A stretch of 64,000 nucleotides of DNA, from positions 620,001 to 684,000 of the forward strand of contig NZ_JACXZA010000001.1 of the NCBI RefSeq assembly GCF_014779765.1, written 5' to 3'. The notes below the pieces were generated by a model. That model was not told where the DNA came from. It did not search any database and saw only the letters and a program-made list of their open reading frames with translations. Origin of the DNA: Paenibacillus terricola. Its GTDB lineage: Bacteria; Bacillota; Bacilli; Paenibacillales; Paenibacillaceae. The position numbers and the translations under genes are program-made. Numbering within the stretch: the first letter of the stretch is position 1; every line of letters begins with the position of its first letter. Positions 54,327 through 63,125 of the stretch are shown here, piece by piece.

Positions 54327-54666
54327 CGACGATGGTTCCCTGCGGGAACACCCATCGTCGAAGGGCGTGAGAGCGATGCTGACGAAGCCGACGATGGTTC
54401 CCTGCAGGAACACCCATCGTCGAAAGGCGTGAGAGTGATGCTGACGAAGCCGACGATGGTTCCCTGCGGGAACACCCATCGTCGAAAGGCGTGAGAGTGA
54501 TGCTGACGAAGCCGACGATGGTTCCCTGCGGGAACAGCCATCGTCGAAAGGCGTGAGAGTGGATGCTGCGAAGGGGCGATGGTCCCCTGCGGGAACACCA
54601 TCGTTGAAAGGCGTGAGAGTAGCGCTGGCGAAGAGGCGATGGTTCTCTGCGAGAACGGCCATCGCC
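54327..54666. repeat. Six-copy 60-62-bp hairpin array between icd and mdh
   Basis: Hairpins start at 54327, 54389, 54451, 54513, 54575 and 54635. The type unit is CGACGATGG, GTTCCC, TGC, GGGAAC and CCATCGTCG, then a spacer AAAGGCGTGAGAGTGATGCTGACGAAGC. The last copies change both arms together (GGCGATGG with CCATCGCC; TTCTC with GAGAA). No CRISPR-like unique spacers: the spacer is as conserved as the stem. Long open frames through the array reflect the repeat only. Confidence 0.92.
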
Positions 54667-54692
54667 AAAACAGATGAAGGTGGGGTGATTGC

Positions 54693-54770
54693 ATGATCGT
54701 GTGGGTCATTAAGGTCGTTGTTGTGCATGCATTGATTCATGCAATCATGACGTCCGTGATTGGCAGTTAG
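54693..54770 (+). CDS. Candidate 25-residue hydrophobic peptide upstream of mdh
   Basis: ATG to TAG encodes a peptide that is almost all hydrophobic (MIVWVIKVVVV, then HALIHAIMTSVIGS), enough for one membrane span. GAAGGTGGGG lies eight or more bases upstream, a plausible though imperfect ribosome site. It overlaps an 11-bp inverted repeat (54686-54696 with 54737-54747), whose left arm covers the start codon. It could be a small membrane protein, a leader peptide for mdh or chance. Confidence 0.3.
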   Translation: MIVWVIKVVVVHALIHAIMTSVIGS

Positions 54771-54803
54771 CGTCAGAAGAGCTTCTTCAAGGAGGAATCC
54801 GAG

Positions 54804-55745
54804 ATGGCGATTAAACGGAATAAGATTACGGTTGTTGGAGCTGGCTTTACGGGAGCGACTACGGCGCTGATGCTTGCGCAGAAGGAATTGGGCGACATCG
54901 TGCTCGTCGATATTCCGCAGCTTGAGAATCCGACGAAGGGCAAAGCGCTCGACATGTTGGAGTCCACGCCGGTTCAAGGCATTGACGCGAGAATTACGGG
55001 GACGTCCAATTATGAGGATACGCGAGATTCGGATGTTGTGATTATTACGGCTGGTATCGCGCGCAAGCCTGGGATGAGCCGGGATGATCTTGTGAACACG
55101 AACGCAGGCATTGTCCGGTCCGTGTGCGAGAACATCAAGACGACAAGTCCGAACAGCATTGTGATCATCTTATCGAACCCGGTTGATGCGATGACGTATG
55201 CGGCGTATCATGCGCTTGGTTTTCCGAAAAACCGTGTAATTGGCCAGTCCGGTGTACTGGATACGGCTCGTTACTGCACGTTCATTGCGCAGGAGCTGAA
55301 CGTGTCCGTTGAAGATGTTCGCGGCTTCGTGCTTGGCGGGCATGGCGACGATATGGTGCCGCTTGTTCGGTATTCGAATGTTGGCGGTATTCCGATCGAG
55401 AAGCTCATCCCAGCTGATCGCATTGAGGCAATCGTTCAGCGGACGCGTGTTGGCGGCGGCGAAATCGTCAACCTGCTTGGCAACGGAAGCGCCTATTACG
55501 CACCAGCGGCATCACTTGTTCAGATGACGGAAGCGATCCTCAAGGATAAGAAACGGGTTCTGCCTGTCATTGCGCTTCTGCAAGGCGAATACGGCTATAA
55601 CGACCTGTTCATGGGCGTTCCCACGATTATCGGAGGAGACGGCATCGAGAACATTTTCGAGCTGGACCTGACAGCAGAAGAGAAAGCAGCACTTAATCAA
55701 TCCGCAGAGTCGGTACGCAGCGTCATCAAGATCGTTCAAGGCTAA
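54804..55745 (+). CDS. mdh: Malate dehydrogenase
   Basis: A 313-residue NAD-dependent enzyme of the LDH-like malate dehydrogenase group. Motifs are [17 protein letters not shown] (NAD binding), [23 protein letters not shown] (mobile loop arginines), [11 protein letters not shown] and [19 protein letters not shown] (catalytic His). AAGGAGG lies eight bases before the ATG. It converts malate and oxaloacetate. Separated from icd by the hairpin array and so probably has its own transcript or a processed one. Confidence 0.96.
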   Translation: MAIKRNKITVVGAGFTGATTALMLAQKELGDIVLVDIPQLENPTKGKALDMLESTPVQGIDARITGTSNYEDTRDSDVVIITAGIARKPGMSRDDLVNTNAGIVRSVCENIKTTSPNSIVIILSNPVDAMTYAAYHALGFPKNRVIGQSGVLDTARYCTFIAQELNVSVEDVRGFVLGGHGDDMVPLVRYSNVGGIPIEKLIPADRIEAIVQRTRVGGGEIVNLLGNGSAYYAPAASLVQMTEAILKDKKRVLPVIALLQGEYGYNDLFMGVPTIIGGDGIENIFELDLTAEEKAALNQSAESVRSVIKIVQG

Positions 55746-55794
55746 TCGAAGCTTTATCGATTTTCGTCCATAAAGTATAATTATAGCTACAGGA

Positions 55795-55836
55795 AGACCC
55801 TGACGAGCTGCACAACGGTCAGGGTCTATTTTTTTT
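55795..55836 (+). terminator. Terminator after mdh
   Basis: AGACCCTGAC / GTCAGGGTCT stem (55795-55804, 55818-55827), then a run of eight T residues. Confidence 0.93.
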
Positions 55837-55869
55837 CATCACGATCTTTAACACTTTTATCGAAACAGA

Positions 55870-56010
55870 AAGCTTGCCCGAACAGGGCACGCGACTCCTA
55901 GCACGCAGCATCAGACACACGCAACATTCATTCCATCACCAACCTTCCAAGGTCCAGGGGACGGAACTCCCATGGGCCCTCCCTTGCAGGGAGGGTTTGG
56001 GTGGGTAGAA
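55870..56010 (+). repeat. Dispersed palindromic element, copy D, directly upstream of recQ
   Basis: Contains CCCGAACAGGGCACGCGAC, TCCTAGCACGCAG, CCATCACCAACCTTCCAAGG, TCCAGGGGACGGAACTCCC and CCCTCCCTTGCAGGGAGGG to GGGTGGGTAG, in the same order as copy B. It ends 10-15 bases before the recQ ribosome site. Confidence 0.82.
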
Positions 56011-56030
56011 CTCTAGAGAGGAGGGATCGT

Positions 56031-58244
56031 TTGCAAGAAGCAAGGAAGCTGCTGAAGCAGGTATATGGCTATGATACGTTTCGCAAAGGGCAAGAAGCGA
56101 TTATTAGCGGCGTTATGGAAGGCCGCGATACGCTGGCGATTTTGCCGACAGGCGGGGGGAAGTCGGTCTGTTATCAGATTCCAGCGCTATTGATGGACGG
56201 GACGACGCTAGTCGTATCGCCGCTTATTTCATTAATGAAGGACCAGGTCGATGCGCTCAACCGACTGGGTGTGAAAGCAGCGTATCTGAACAGCTCGATG
56301 AGTGCGGTTGAATATCGCGAAGTGATGCGGCAAGCATTCATGGGTGAATATAAGCTGCTCTATGTAGCGCCGGAGAGACTGGATGCGCCGATGTTTGCAT
56401 CGTTGTCGGAGCAGATGCATATTCCGCTTATCGCGATCGACGAGGCGCACTGCGTATCGCAGTGGGGACATGATTTCCGTCCTAGCTACCGCCAATTGGC
56501 AGGTTGGATCGCGCGTATGAATAACCGCCCGCTGGTCGCTGCGTTTACGGCTACGGCTACGGAAGAGGTAGCGCGTGATATTGCGAACATGCTGGGTCTG
56601 CATGATCCGAGCATTCATGTGAGCGGCTTCGCGAGGGATAACCTATCGCTGTCTGTCGTTAGCGGGGCGGACAAGCCGGCTTTTCTCCGTAAGTTCATTA
56701 CAGAACGCAAAGATCAATCCGGTATTATTTATGCTGCTACTCGTAAGGAAACAGAGCAGGTGCATGCCGTTCTTGAGAAAATGGGCATTGCTGCAGGCAA
56801 GTACCATGGCGGACTTGGCGATACCGAACGAGCGGAAATGCAGGAGAAGTTCCGCTTCGACGACGTTCGCGTTATGGTAGCAACCAATGCGTTCGGCATG
56901 GGTATCGATAAGCCCAACGTACGATTCGTTCTGCACTGGCAGATGCCAGGCGACGTCGAATCATATTATCAGGAAGCAGGTCGTGCGGGGCGTGACGGGG
57001 AAGAGAGCGAATGCATCCTTCTTTTTGAACCGCAGGACGTTCAAGTTCAACGTTTCTTAATCGATCAAGGTACAGGTGACGGCGACCGCAAGTCGATTCA
57101 AATGGCGAAGCTGCATACGATGATGAATTTCTCGCGAACGCAGCGCTGCTTGCAGCAGTTTATCGTTGAATACTTCGGCGAAGCGGATGTTCCGCCTTGC
57201 GGCAAATGCAGCAGCTGTCTCGATAAGAGCGAGTTAATCGACCGCACAGACGATGCGCTCAAAGCATTATCTTGCGTTGCGCGGCTAAAGGGAAAGTTCG
57301 GGGTCACGACTGCGGCGAAGGTGCTGAAGGGTTCGCGCGACAAGCGCGTTCTGGAATGGGGACTAGACCGTCTATCAACCTATGGGTTGTTCTCACGCTG
57401 GCCGGAGAAAGAAATTTCGGATTGGCTGTACTGGCTCGTAGCTGAAGGTTATTTGGTCATGAGCGATGGACAATATCCAACGGTATCGCTTGCGTCGGGT
57501 TCGCTGCCAGTGCTTGAGGGCAGGGAACGGGTGCAGCAGCGGAAGCGGACGACTGTAAGGCAAGCATCGTCCCAAGCAGTAAGCTCACCGCTCTTCGACG
57601 CGCTGCGTGAATGGCGGCGAACGGCGGCGGCACGGGAGAAGGTTCCGCCATTCATGCTGTTCTTCGATGCAACGCTGAGGGAGCTGGCAGATGCGGCGCC
57701 GACAACGCGAGAAGAGTTGTTGTCCATTAAAGGGATCGGCGCAGCGAAGGCGGACAAGTACGGCGATGATATCCTATCGATTATCGGATCCTTCGCTTTA
57801 ACTAATGATGCTGCAGCAGCGGCATCGACATCAGTGAGGGCGGAGCATCCTGTAACTGTCAGTGCTGTTGTCGCGTCCAATCAGGATTATGGAACAAGTA
57901 CGAAGAAGGAGTCGAGCAGGAGAGCGCCTAGCAGCTCTGCAGATGCGGATGGAGCAAGCCATGTTCAGTCGCTCGAACAGTTCGAAGCAGGCATGAGTGT
58001 GAAGGACATTGCAGCGGCACGGGGCTTAAGCGAAGTGACGATCGAAGGGCATTTGATTCGATGCGCATTGGAAGGTTTGCCGGTAGACTGGGAGAGGATG
58101 CTGCCAGCCGCTTATGAAGCTCAGATTATAGAGGCCGTCGATCAAGTTGGCGCTGATAAACTGAAGCCGATCAAAGAAACGCTGCCTGATGAGATCAGCT
58201 ATTTCATGATCAAAGCTGCGCTAGCGAAGCGCAGCCTCCAATAA
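56031..58244 (+). CDS. recQ: ATP-dependent DNA helicase RecQ
   Basis: A 737-residue 3'-5' DNA helicase. Motifs are FRKGQEAII, ILPTGGGKSVCYQIP (Walker A), DEAHCVSQWGHDFRPSY (Walker B and aromatic loop) and YYQEAGRAGRDGEESEC (motif VI). A zinc site follows with CLQQF and CGKCSSC (about residues 375-398), then the winged-helix RQC domain (about 400-500), an HRDC domain (about 515-590) with LREWRRTAAAREKVPPFMLF, a linker, and a C-terminal helix-turn-helix (about 650-737, GMSVKDIAAARGLSEVTIEGHL). The start is TTG with GAGAGGAGGG seven bases upstream, just after repeat copy D. Confidence 0.93.
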   Translation: MQEARKLLKQVYGYDTFRKGQEAIISGVMEGRDTLAILPTGGGKSVCYQIPALLMDGTTLVVSPLISLMKDQVDALNRLGVKAAYLNSSMSAVEYREVMRQAFMGEYKLLYVAPERLDAPMFASLSEQMHIPLIAIDEAHCVSQWGHDFRPSYRQLAGWIARMNNRPLVAAFTATATEEVARDIANMLGLHDPSIHVSGFARDNLSLSVVSGADKPAFLRKFITERKDQSGIIYAATRKETEQVHAVLEKMGIAAGKYHGGLGDTERAEMQEKFRFDDVRVMVATNAFGMGIDKPNVRFVLHWQMPGDVESYYQEAGRAGRDGEESECILLFEPQDVQVQRFLIDQGTGDGDRKSIQMAKLHTMMNFSRTQRCLQQFIVEYFGEADVPPCGKCSSCLDKSELIDRTDDALKALSCVARLKGKFGVTTAAKVLKGSRDKRVLEWGLDRLSTYGLFSRWPEKEISDWLYWLVAEGYLVMSDGQYPTVSLASGSLPVLEGRERVQQRKRTTVRQASSQAVSSPLFDALREWRRTAAAREKVPPFMLFFDATLRELADAAPTTREELLSIKGIGAAKADKYGDDILSIIGSFALTNDAAAAASTSVRAEHPVTVSAVVASNQDYGTSTKKESSRRAPSSSADADGASHVQSLEQFEAGMSVKDIAAARGLSEVTIEGHLIRCALEGLPVDWERMLPAAYEAQIIEAVDQVGADKLKPIKETLPDEISYFMIKAALAKRSLQ

Positions 58245-58276
58245 AACGGCAATATCGTGACAATGCAGGATGTTCT

Positions 58277-58305
58277 TTGAGTAATGGAGCATATTTTAGT
58301 ATACT
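58277..58305 (+). promoter_or_regulatory. Candidate sigma-A promoter of the DUF2269-like gene
   Basis: TTGAGT at 58277-58282, a 17-bp spacer, and TATACT at 58300-58305, 54 bp before the start. Confidence 0.55.
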
Positions 58306-58358
58306 AAAGAAGATTCAAAAGCAACGCTTTCTAGCATATGCTCTCAGGAGGAATCGAC

Positions 58359-58781
58359 GTGTTCAACATTATGATTTGGCTGCACGTAATTGGTGCGGCA
58401 GGCATGGGCATTTACTTGATAATGCCATTGCTTGTCGGACAAGCAACAAAGCTGACAGGCGCGGGACAAGAAGGTCTTGCTGCAGGTCTGTCTTCAGCTA
58501 ACCGCATTGCGCAGTATGCACTTATCGTGCAGCTGCTGACTGGCGGATACCTGATGTCGCAAGGGGATTACTCGACGCTGTGGATGATCATCATCACGCT
58601 TATTTTCTTAGCGATCGGCGCACTCTCCGGCATTATGGGCAAACCGCTGAAGGGGATCGGCACATCGATTCGCGAGGGAAAAAGCGCAACGGCACACATC
58701 GCCAAAGCGCGCGTACTGAGCATCATCATTCTTGTGCTTTACGCTGCGATTATGTATCTGATGACTAATCCCTTCAGCTAA
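58359..58781 (+). CDS. DUF2269-like four-segment membrane protein
   Basis: A 140-residue protein with four hydrophobic segments (about residues 3-22, 45-62, 70-88 and 115-133). The first carries IWLHVIGAAGMGIYL, and a His early in helix 1 together with this layout resembles DUF2269/CopD-like small integral membrane proteins. No function can be assigned. The start is GTG with CAGGAGG seven bases upstream. It stands between recQ and the sugar kinase. Confidence 0.7.
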   Translation: MFNIMIWLHVIGAAGMGIYLIMPLLVGQATKLTGAGQEGLAAGLSSANRIAQYALIVQLLTGGYLMSQGDYSTLWMIIITLIFLAIGALSGIMGKPLKGIGTSIREGKSATAHIAKARVLSIIILVLYAAIMYLMTNPFS

Positions 58782-58831
58782 AAAAGTATTTGTTTAACCC
58801 CTAGTAAAGCTATCATGGGAGGTAGTACCGC

Positions 58832-59788
58832 ATGACGCAAGCATCGCCCGATTTGATTACATTCGGCGAATCGATGGCCTTGTTCATGCCGCCGGAACAC
58901 CGAGCGCTCGAGCGTGCATCCACGCTCGAGCAAGGATTCGGCGGAGCAGAGAGCAATGTGGCAGTGGGGGCCGCACGTTTAGGCGTGTCGGTAGGCTGGT
59001 TCGGGGCACTCGGCAACGATCCGTTCGGCCATATGATTGTGAAAACGCTTCGCGGCGAAGGCGTGGACGTCTCGCGTGTGAAGTTAAGCAATGAGGCACC
59101 GACAGGTCTAATGTTCCGCGAGACGGTTGCAGGACGGCTGGCCGTTCATTACTATCGGAAGCATTCGGCAGCAAGCCGTATGCGGCCTGAGGATTTAGAT
59201 GAAGCGTATATACGGGGAAGCAAGCTGCTCCACGTTACCGGTATATCGATGGCGATCAGCGAGAGCAGCAGACGGACGGTTGAGCGGGCAGTCGATATTG
59301 CGCTCGATGCCGGCGTACCCGTTAGTTTTGATCCGAACCTGCGCTTGAAGCTGTGGTCGATCGAGGCTGCGCGTGATGCGCTGCTGCCGATTGCGGCCAA
59401 AGCTGACTACTTCCTGCCAGGATGGGATGAGCTTCAACTATTGTACGAAACGAGCGATTGGGAGCGAGTTGCCGAGCGATTAGCGGCACTTCGTGCGATT
59501 TCCATCGTGAAAAGCAAGGGTGATCAGACTGTTATTCTAGCCAATGGCTCGATGGAACAGGTTCCTTTTTACCCGGCTGACAACGTTGTCGATACGGTTG
59601 GAGCAGGCGACGGCTTCTGTGCCGGCTTCCTGTCAGGCATCGTGAAAGGCATGACACCGGTTGAAGCGGTGAAGCTCGCAAGTGTAACAGGCTCATTGGC
59701 TGTTCAGATGCGCGGCGATTGGGAAGCGCTCCCGACATGGGCGGTTGCCTCCTCGCGGCTGGATGGACAAGCTTGGGTTGAGCGATAG
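58832..59788 (+). CDS. PfkB-family sugar kinase, probably 2-keto-3-deoxygluconate kinase
   Basis: A 318-residue ribokinase-fold enzyme. Motifs are ITFGESMALFMP, GFGGAESNVAVGAARLG, FDPNLRLKLW, VKSKGDQTVI and the C-terminal DTVGAGDGFCAGFLSG, whose Asp is the catalytic base and which forms the anion hole. The GES-M start and the FDPNLR segment are typical of KdgK, but fructokinases of the family look similar. No KDPG aldolase or uronate gene lies alongside. GGGAGGT lies nine bases before the ATG. Confidence 0.82.
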   Translation: MTQASPDLITFGESMALFMPPEHRALERASTLEQGFGGAESNVAVGAARLGVSVGWFGALGNDPFGHMIVKTLRGEGVDVSRVKLSNEAPTGLMFRETVAGRLAVHYYRKHSAASRMRPEDLDEAYIRGSKLLHVTGISMAISESSRRTVERAVDIALDAGVPVSFDPNLRLKLWSIEAARDALLPIAAKADYFLPGWDELQLLYETSDWERVAERLAALRAISIVKSKGDQTVILANGSMEQVPFYPADNVVDTVGAGDGFCAGFLSGIVKGMTPVEAVKLASVTGSLAVQMRGDWEALPTWAVASSRLDGQAWVER

Positions 59789-59795
59789 AACGAAT

Positions 59796-59838
59796 AGGCT
59801 CTCGTCTACTGTTGAACAACATAGACGGAGCCTTTTTT
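59796..59838 (+). terminator. Terminator after the sugar kinase gene
   Basis: AGGCTCTCGTCTA with TAGACGGAGCCT (one bulge), loop of 13 bases, then TTTTTT. Confidence 0.85.
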
Positions 59839-59863
59839 AATATATAAATTCGAGCTCCTGAAT

Positions 59864-59893
59864 TTGCTCTAGTATCGCCCGCTGCGCTATGAT
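59864..59893 (+). promoter_or_regulatory. Candidate promoter of fni-rbsK
   Basis: TTGCTC at 59864-59869, an 18-bp spacer, and TATGAT at 59888-59893, 37 bp before the GTG start. Confidence 0.4.
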
Positions 59894-59930
59894 GTACGGT
59901 AGGTTGTTCGAAATACAGGGGGAATGAATC

Positions 59931-61013
59931 GTGACGATTAGATCGCGAGAGTCGGCAGAGCAAGCCGCATTGACCGCGAAGCGCAAAGGGGAGCACATCC
60001 GCATTTGCCTTCAGGAAGATGTTGAGGGTGAAGGTATTTCGTCAGGATTTGATCGGTATCGCTTCGAGCATAACGCACTGCCCGAGCTGCGGTTTAATTC
60101 CATATCGTTAGAGGCGTCGTTTCTTGGCCGCAAACTTCGTGCGCCGTTTCTCGTTAGTTCGATGACAGGCGGCACGGAAGAAGCATCAGCGATCAACATT
60201 CGTCTCGCGGAAGCAGCAGAAGCAAGAGGCTGGGCAATCGGCCTTGGTTCCATGCGCGCGGCGATTGAAAGCGAGGAGCTCGCTGCCTCGTTCCGCGTAC
60301 GGCATGCTGCGCCTACAGCCCCAGTGATCGCTAATCTTGGAGCAGTGCAGCTCGCGTTAGGCTATGGCGTCGATCAATGCCGCCGCGCTGTGGAGCTGGC
60401 AGAGGCTGATGCGCTGGTGCTTCATTTGAACGGCATGCAGGAGCTGTTTCAGCCCGAAGGAGACACGGATTTCAGCGGGCTGCTGGGGCGTATCGGCGAG
60501 GTGTGCAGCAAGCTGGACATGCCCGTAGGTATCAAAGAGGTTGGTTGGGGAATCGATGGACGGACGGCGAAGCAGTTGTATGATGCAGGAATTGCATTCA
60601 TCGATGTAGCAGGAGCCGGCGGAACATCTTGGAGTCAGGTAGAGAAATTCCGTACGACAGACCCGATGCGCCGCGCGGCGGCGGAAGCTTTCGCCGATTG
60701 GGGCATCCCCACGGCTGATTGCATAAGCGATGTAAGGAGACATTTGCCATATGAGGCGGTTGTGATCGGCAGCGGCGGCCTGAAGAATGGCGTTGATGCA
60801 GCCAAAGCGATTGCGCTGGGGGCGAATATTGTGGGCTTCGGACGAACTCTTCTTCCTTACGCGGCTCAAGCCAGCGATTCGAAGCTGCTGCTTCAGCAGT
60901 TTGAACAAATCGAATTCGAGCTAAGGGCTGCGATGTTCGGAATTGGCGCCGCATCGATTCGGGATCTCGCGATGACCGATCGCTTGCAGGCGAAGAACGG
61001 AACCGCGCAATGA
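59931..61013 (+). CDS. fni: Type 2 isopentenyl-diphosphate delta-isomerase
   Basis: A 360-residue FMN-dependent IDI-2, which interconverts IPP and DMAPP for isoprenoid synthesis. Motifs are AKRKGEHIRICL, PFLVSSMTGGTEEASAINIRLAEAA, GLGSMRAAIES, VIANLGAVQL, LHLNGMQELFQPEGDTDFSG (Gln and Glu of the active site), GIKEVGWGID, DVAGAGGTSWSQVE and IGSGGLKNGVDAAKAIALGA (FMN phosphate site). The start is GTG after AGGGGGAA. Its stop overlaps the ribokinase start in ATGA. Confidence 0.94.
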   Translation: MTIRSRESAEQAALTAKRKGEHIRICLQEDVEGEGISSGFDRYRFEHNALPELRFNSISLEASFLGRKLRAPFLVSSMTGGTEEASAINIRLAEAAEARGWAIGLGSMRAAIESEELAASFRVRHAAPTAPVIANLGAVQLALGYGVDQCRRAVELAEADALVLHLNGMQELFQPEGDTDFSGLLGRIGEVCSKLDMPVGIKEVGWGIDGRTAKQLYDAGIAFIDVAGAGGTSWSQVEKFRTTDPMRRAAAEAFADWGIPTADCISDVRRHLPYEAVVIGSGGLKNGVDAAKAIALGANIVGFGRTLLPYAAQASDSKLLLQQFEQIEFELRAAMFGIGAASIRDLAMTDRLQAKNGTAQ

Positions 61014-61948
61014 GCAATCCTACTATTGTCGTTGCAGGCAGCATTAATATGGACGTCGTCAGCCGCGTTGACCAGTTTCCGCGTCCCGGCGAGACGGTTC
61101 ATGGGAGCGAAGCCCAGTATATGCCGGGCGGCAAAGGAGCGAATCAAGCCGTTGCTGCAGCACAAGCAGGAGCTTCCACAAGGATGATCGGCGCCGTTGG
61201 GACGGATGGCTTCGGCGGCCAGTTGCTTGGGGCCATCGAGGCGAGAGGTGCAGCCGTAGCTGAGGTTAGCGTAATAGAAGGGGCATCTGGCCTTGCACTC
61301 ATAACGGTAAGCGAGACGGGCGAGAATCAGATTGTATTATGCGCTGGCGCGAATGGCAAGGTGGCAGGGACGGAGATTGAAGCAATGGAGCGGTTGTTGG
61401 GAGAAGCGGGAGCGGTTTTGCTGCAAAATGAGATCCCTTGGTCAGCTAACACATCATTCATGCGCAAAGCTTCTGCTGCGGCGGTGCCTGTTATTTATAA
61501 TCCGGCGCCAGCAGCTAAGCTGGATGCCGCCATTCTGCCGCTCATTGATACGATTGTGCTCAATGAGACAGAGACAGAAGCAATCACCGGCATTGCACCG
61601 GAGGATGATGCGAGTCTCAGGTCAGCTGCTGAATGGTTTCTAAGTGGAGGGATCCGAGCGGTCATTATTACGCTAGGTGCGGATGGATGCTTCTATCAGG
61701 ATGCTGGTGGCGAGAGCTGCCGTCTGCAGGCGTATCGACTTCAGCCGGTCGATACGACAGCCGCGGGGGACACCTTCATAGGCGCTTATGCGGCAGTTCG
61801 GTATGGCGGCATTACCGCGGATGCTTCGCCACAGGCGGCACTGCGTTACGCGACGGCTGCAGCAGCACTTTCTGTGACGAAGCTGGGGGCGCAAGCATCA
61901 ATCCCGGCAATGGCGGATGTGCTTGCCTTTATGTCGAGCTCTGATTAA
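61010..61948 (+). CDS. rbsK: Ribokinase
   Basis: A 312-residue PfkB-family kinase with the ribokinase pattern: VVAGSINMDVVSRVDQFPRPGET, YMPGGKGANQAVAAAQAG, NEIPW, IYNPAPAA, LNETETEAITG, ITLGADGCFY and the C-terminal DTTAAGDTFIGAYA with the catalytic Asp. It phosphorylates ribose to ribose-5-phosphate. No rbs transporter or pyranase gene is present. It is translationally coupled to fni, an unusual partner. A LacI-type regulator lies 9 bp beyond its stop on the other strand. Confidence 0.92.
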   Translation: MSNPTIVVAGSINMDVVSRVDQFPRPGETVHGSEAQYMPGGKGANQAVAAAQAGASTRMIGAVGTDGFGGQLLGAIEARGAAVAEVSVIEGASGLALITVSETGENQIVLCAGANGKVAGTEIEAMERLLGEAGAVLLQNEIPWSANTSFMRKASAAAVPVIYNPAPAAKLDAAILPLIDTIVLNETETEAITGIAPEDDASLRSAAEWFLSGGIRAVIITLGADGCFYQDAGGESCRLQAYRLQPVDTTAAGDTFIGAYAAVRYGGITADASPQAALRYATAAAALSVTKLGAQASIPAMADVLAFMSSSD

Positions 61949-61957
61949 TGGATTGTT

Positions 61958-62968
61958 TCAAGGCTGGGGCTCGCCAGTCGAGCTTCCGATAATAAGCTCA
62001 TTCAGAAGCACCTTGCGTCTTGGCTGTACTTCGGCTCTTCCCTCGATTCGTTCGATCAGCATCGTAATGCCCAGCTCACCGAACCGGTATGCAGGCTGCT
62101 CCGCGGTTGTGAACAGCGGATCGATTAGGTCGCGATAGCCTAGCGAATCGAAGGTGACGATGGACATCTGACCGGGCGTCTCGATGCCTCGGCGGCGGAA
62201 TGATTGCAGCAGCCCAAGCGCAAGCAAGTTGTTGCCGGCCAGAATGGCAGTTGGCGCCGGATTCAAAGCGAACAGCCGCTCTACTGCTTGCTCCATATCT
62301 TGCAGCCGATAACCGGTCTGGAAGACAAGCTGCTCATCGTATGGCAGACCGTTGGCTTCGAGCGCTTCACGGTATCCATCATGCCGTTCGCGCGCGGTGG
62401 ATACATCAAATGTACCGCCGACCAGCGCGATGACTCGATGGCCAAGCTCGACGAGGTGATCAATCAGCTTACGCGCCCCCCCGACGCTGTCACCTACAAC
62501 AGCGTCACATGTAATGCCCGGCACATCCCGGTCAATCGCGACGAACGGCGTTCCATGCCGCATGAGCGCTTCCAGCTGCTCCTTTGAATTGTCGCTTGCA
62601 GGTGTAAGCAGAACGCCATCCACGCGAGTCGACAGAATGGTTTCGATATATTCCTTTTCTTTGACCAGATCCTCATCACTGTTACCGAGCAGCAATTTGT
62701 AGCCATGTGCTCGTGCTGCATCTTCCGCTCCCCGTGCGAGTGTCGTATAGAACGGGTTCGTAATATCCGTAACGAGCAGAGAGACGATATTTGTTTTCTG
62801 CAGGACGAGTGAACGGGCCATGGCGTTCGGCACGTAATTCATTTCTTCCATGACATGGCGGACTTTCGCTCTCGTTTTATCACTAATTCGTCCGGTATTA
62901 TTAATAACGCGAGATACTGTCATCGCAGATACGTTCGCTTGCTTCGCGATATCGTAAATTGTAACCAT
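61958..62968 (-). CDS. LacI-family transcriptional regulator (RbsR-like)
   Basis: A 336-residue repressor. The N-terminal LacI helix-turn-helix and hinge (about residues 1-58) reads TIYDIAKQANVSAMTVSRVINN and YVPNAMARSLVLQ. A periplasmic-binding-protein-like sensor domain follows, with LLVTDITNPFYTTLARGAEDAAR, GVLLTPASD and a conserved SIVTFDS segment. Convergence with rbsK suggests, but does not prove, a ribose or nucleoside ligand. The start codon MVTIYDI at 62968 fits the family better than the longer frame to 62998. Confidence 0.9.
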   Translation of the reverse strand: MVTIYDIAKQANVSAMTVSRVINNTGRISDKTRAKVRHVMEEMNYVPNAMARSLVLQKTNIVSLLVTDITNPFYTTLARGAEDAARAHGYKLLLGNSDEDLVKEKEYIETILSTRVDGVLLTPASDNSKEQLEALMRHGTPFVAIDRDVPGITCDAVVGDSVGGARKLIDHLVELGHRVIALVGGTFDVSTARERHDGYREALEANGLPYDEQLVFQTGYRLQDMEQAVERLFALNPAPTAILAGNNLLALGLLQSFRRRGIETPGQMSIVTFDSLGYRDLIDPLFTTAEQPAYRFGELGITMLIERIEGRAEVQPRRKVLLNELIIGSSTGEPQP

Positions 62969-63125
62969 TCGCTTAATCCAGCCTTCCCTATAAACCAATA
63001 TGTAGGATGATCTACAACAAATCGTTCATACACACGATTAAGTATGCAATCTATGATTCCATCGTACTCAATTTATGGATTGACAGCAACAGCAATACTT
63101 TGGTTTTGATGCCAGGCCGCTCGGC

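Noticed and set aside
54327-54666. CRISPR array
   Set aside because: Unit period is 62 bp, but the would-be spacers are as conserved as the repeats, and no cas gene is present.
54146-54977. Minus-strand frames of 133-237 codons through the icd-mdh gap
   Set aside because: Their peptide repeats come only from the 62-bp hairpin array read in changing frames; no start signal and no domain.
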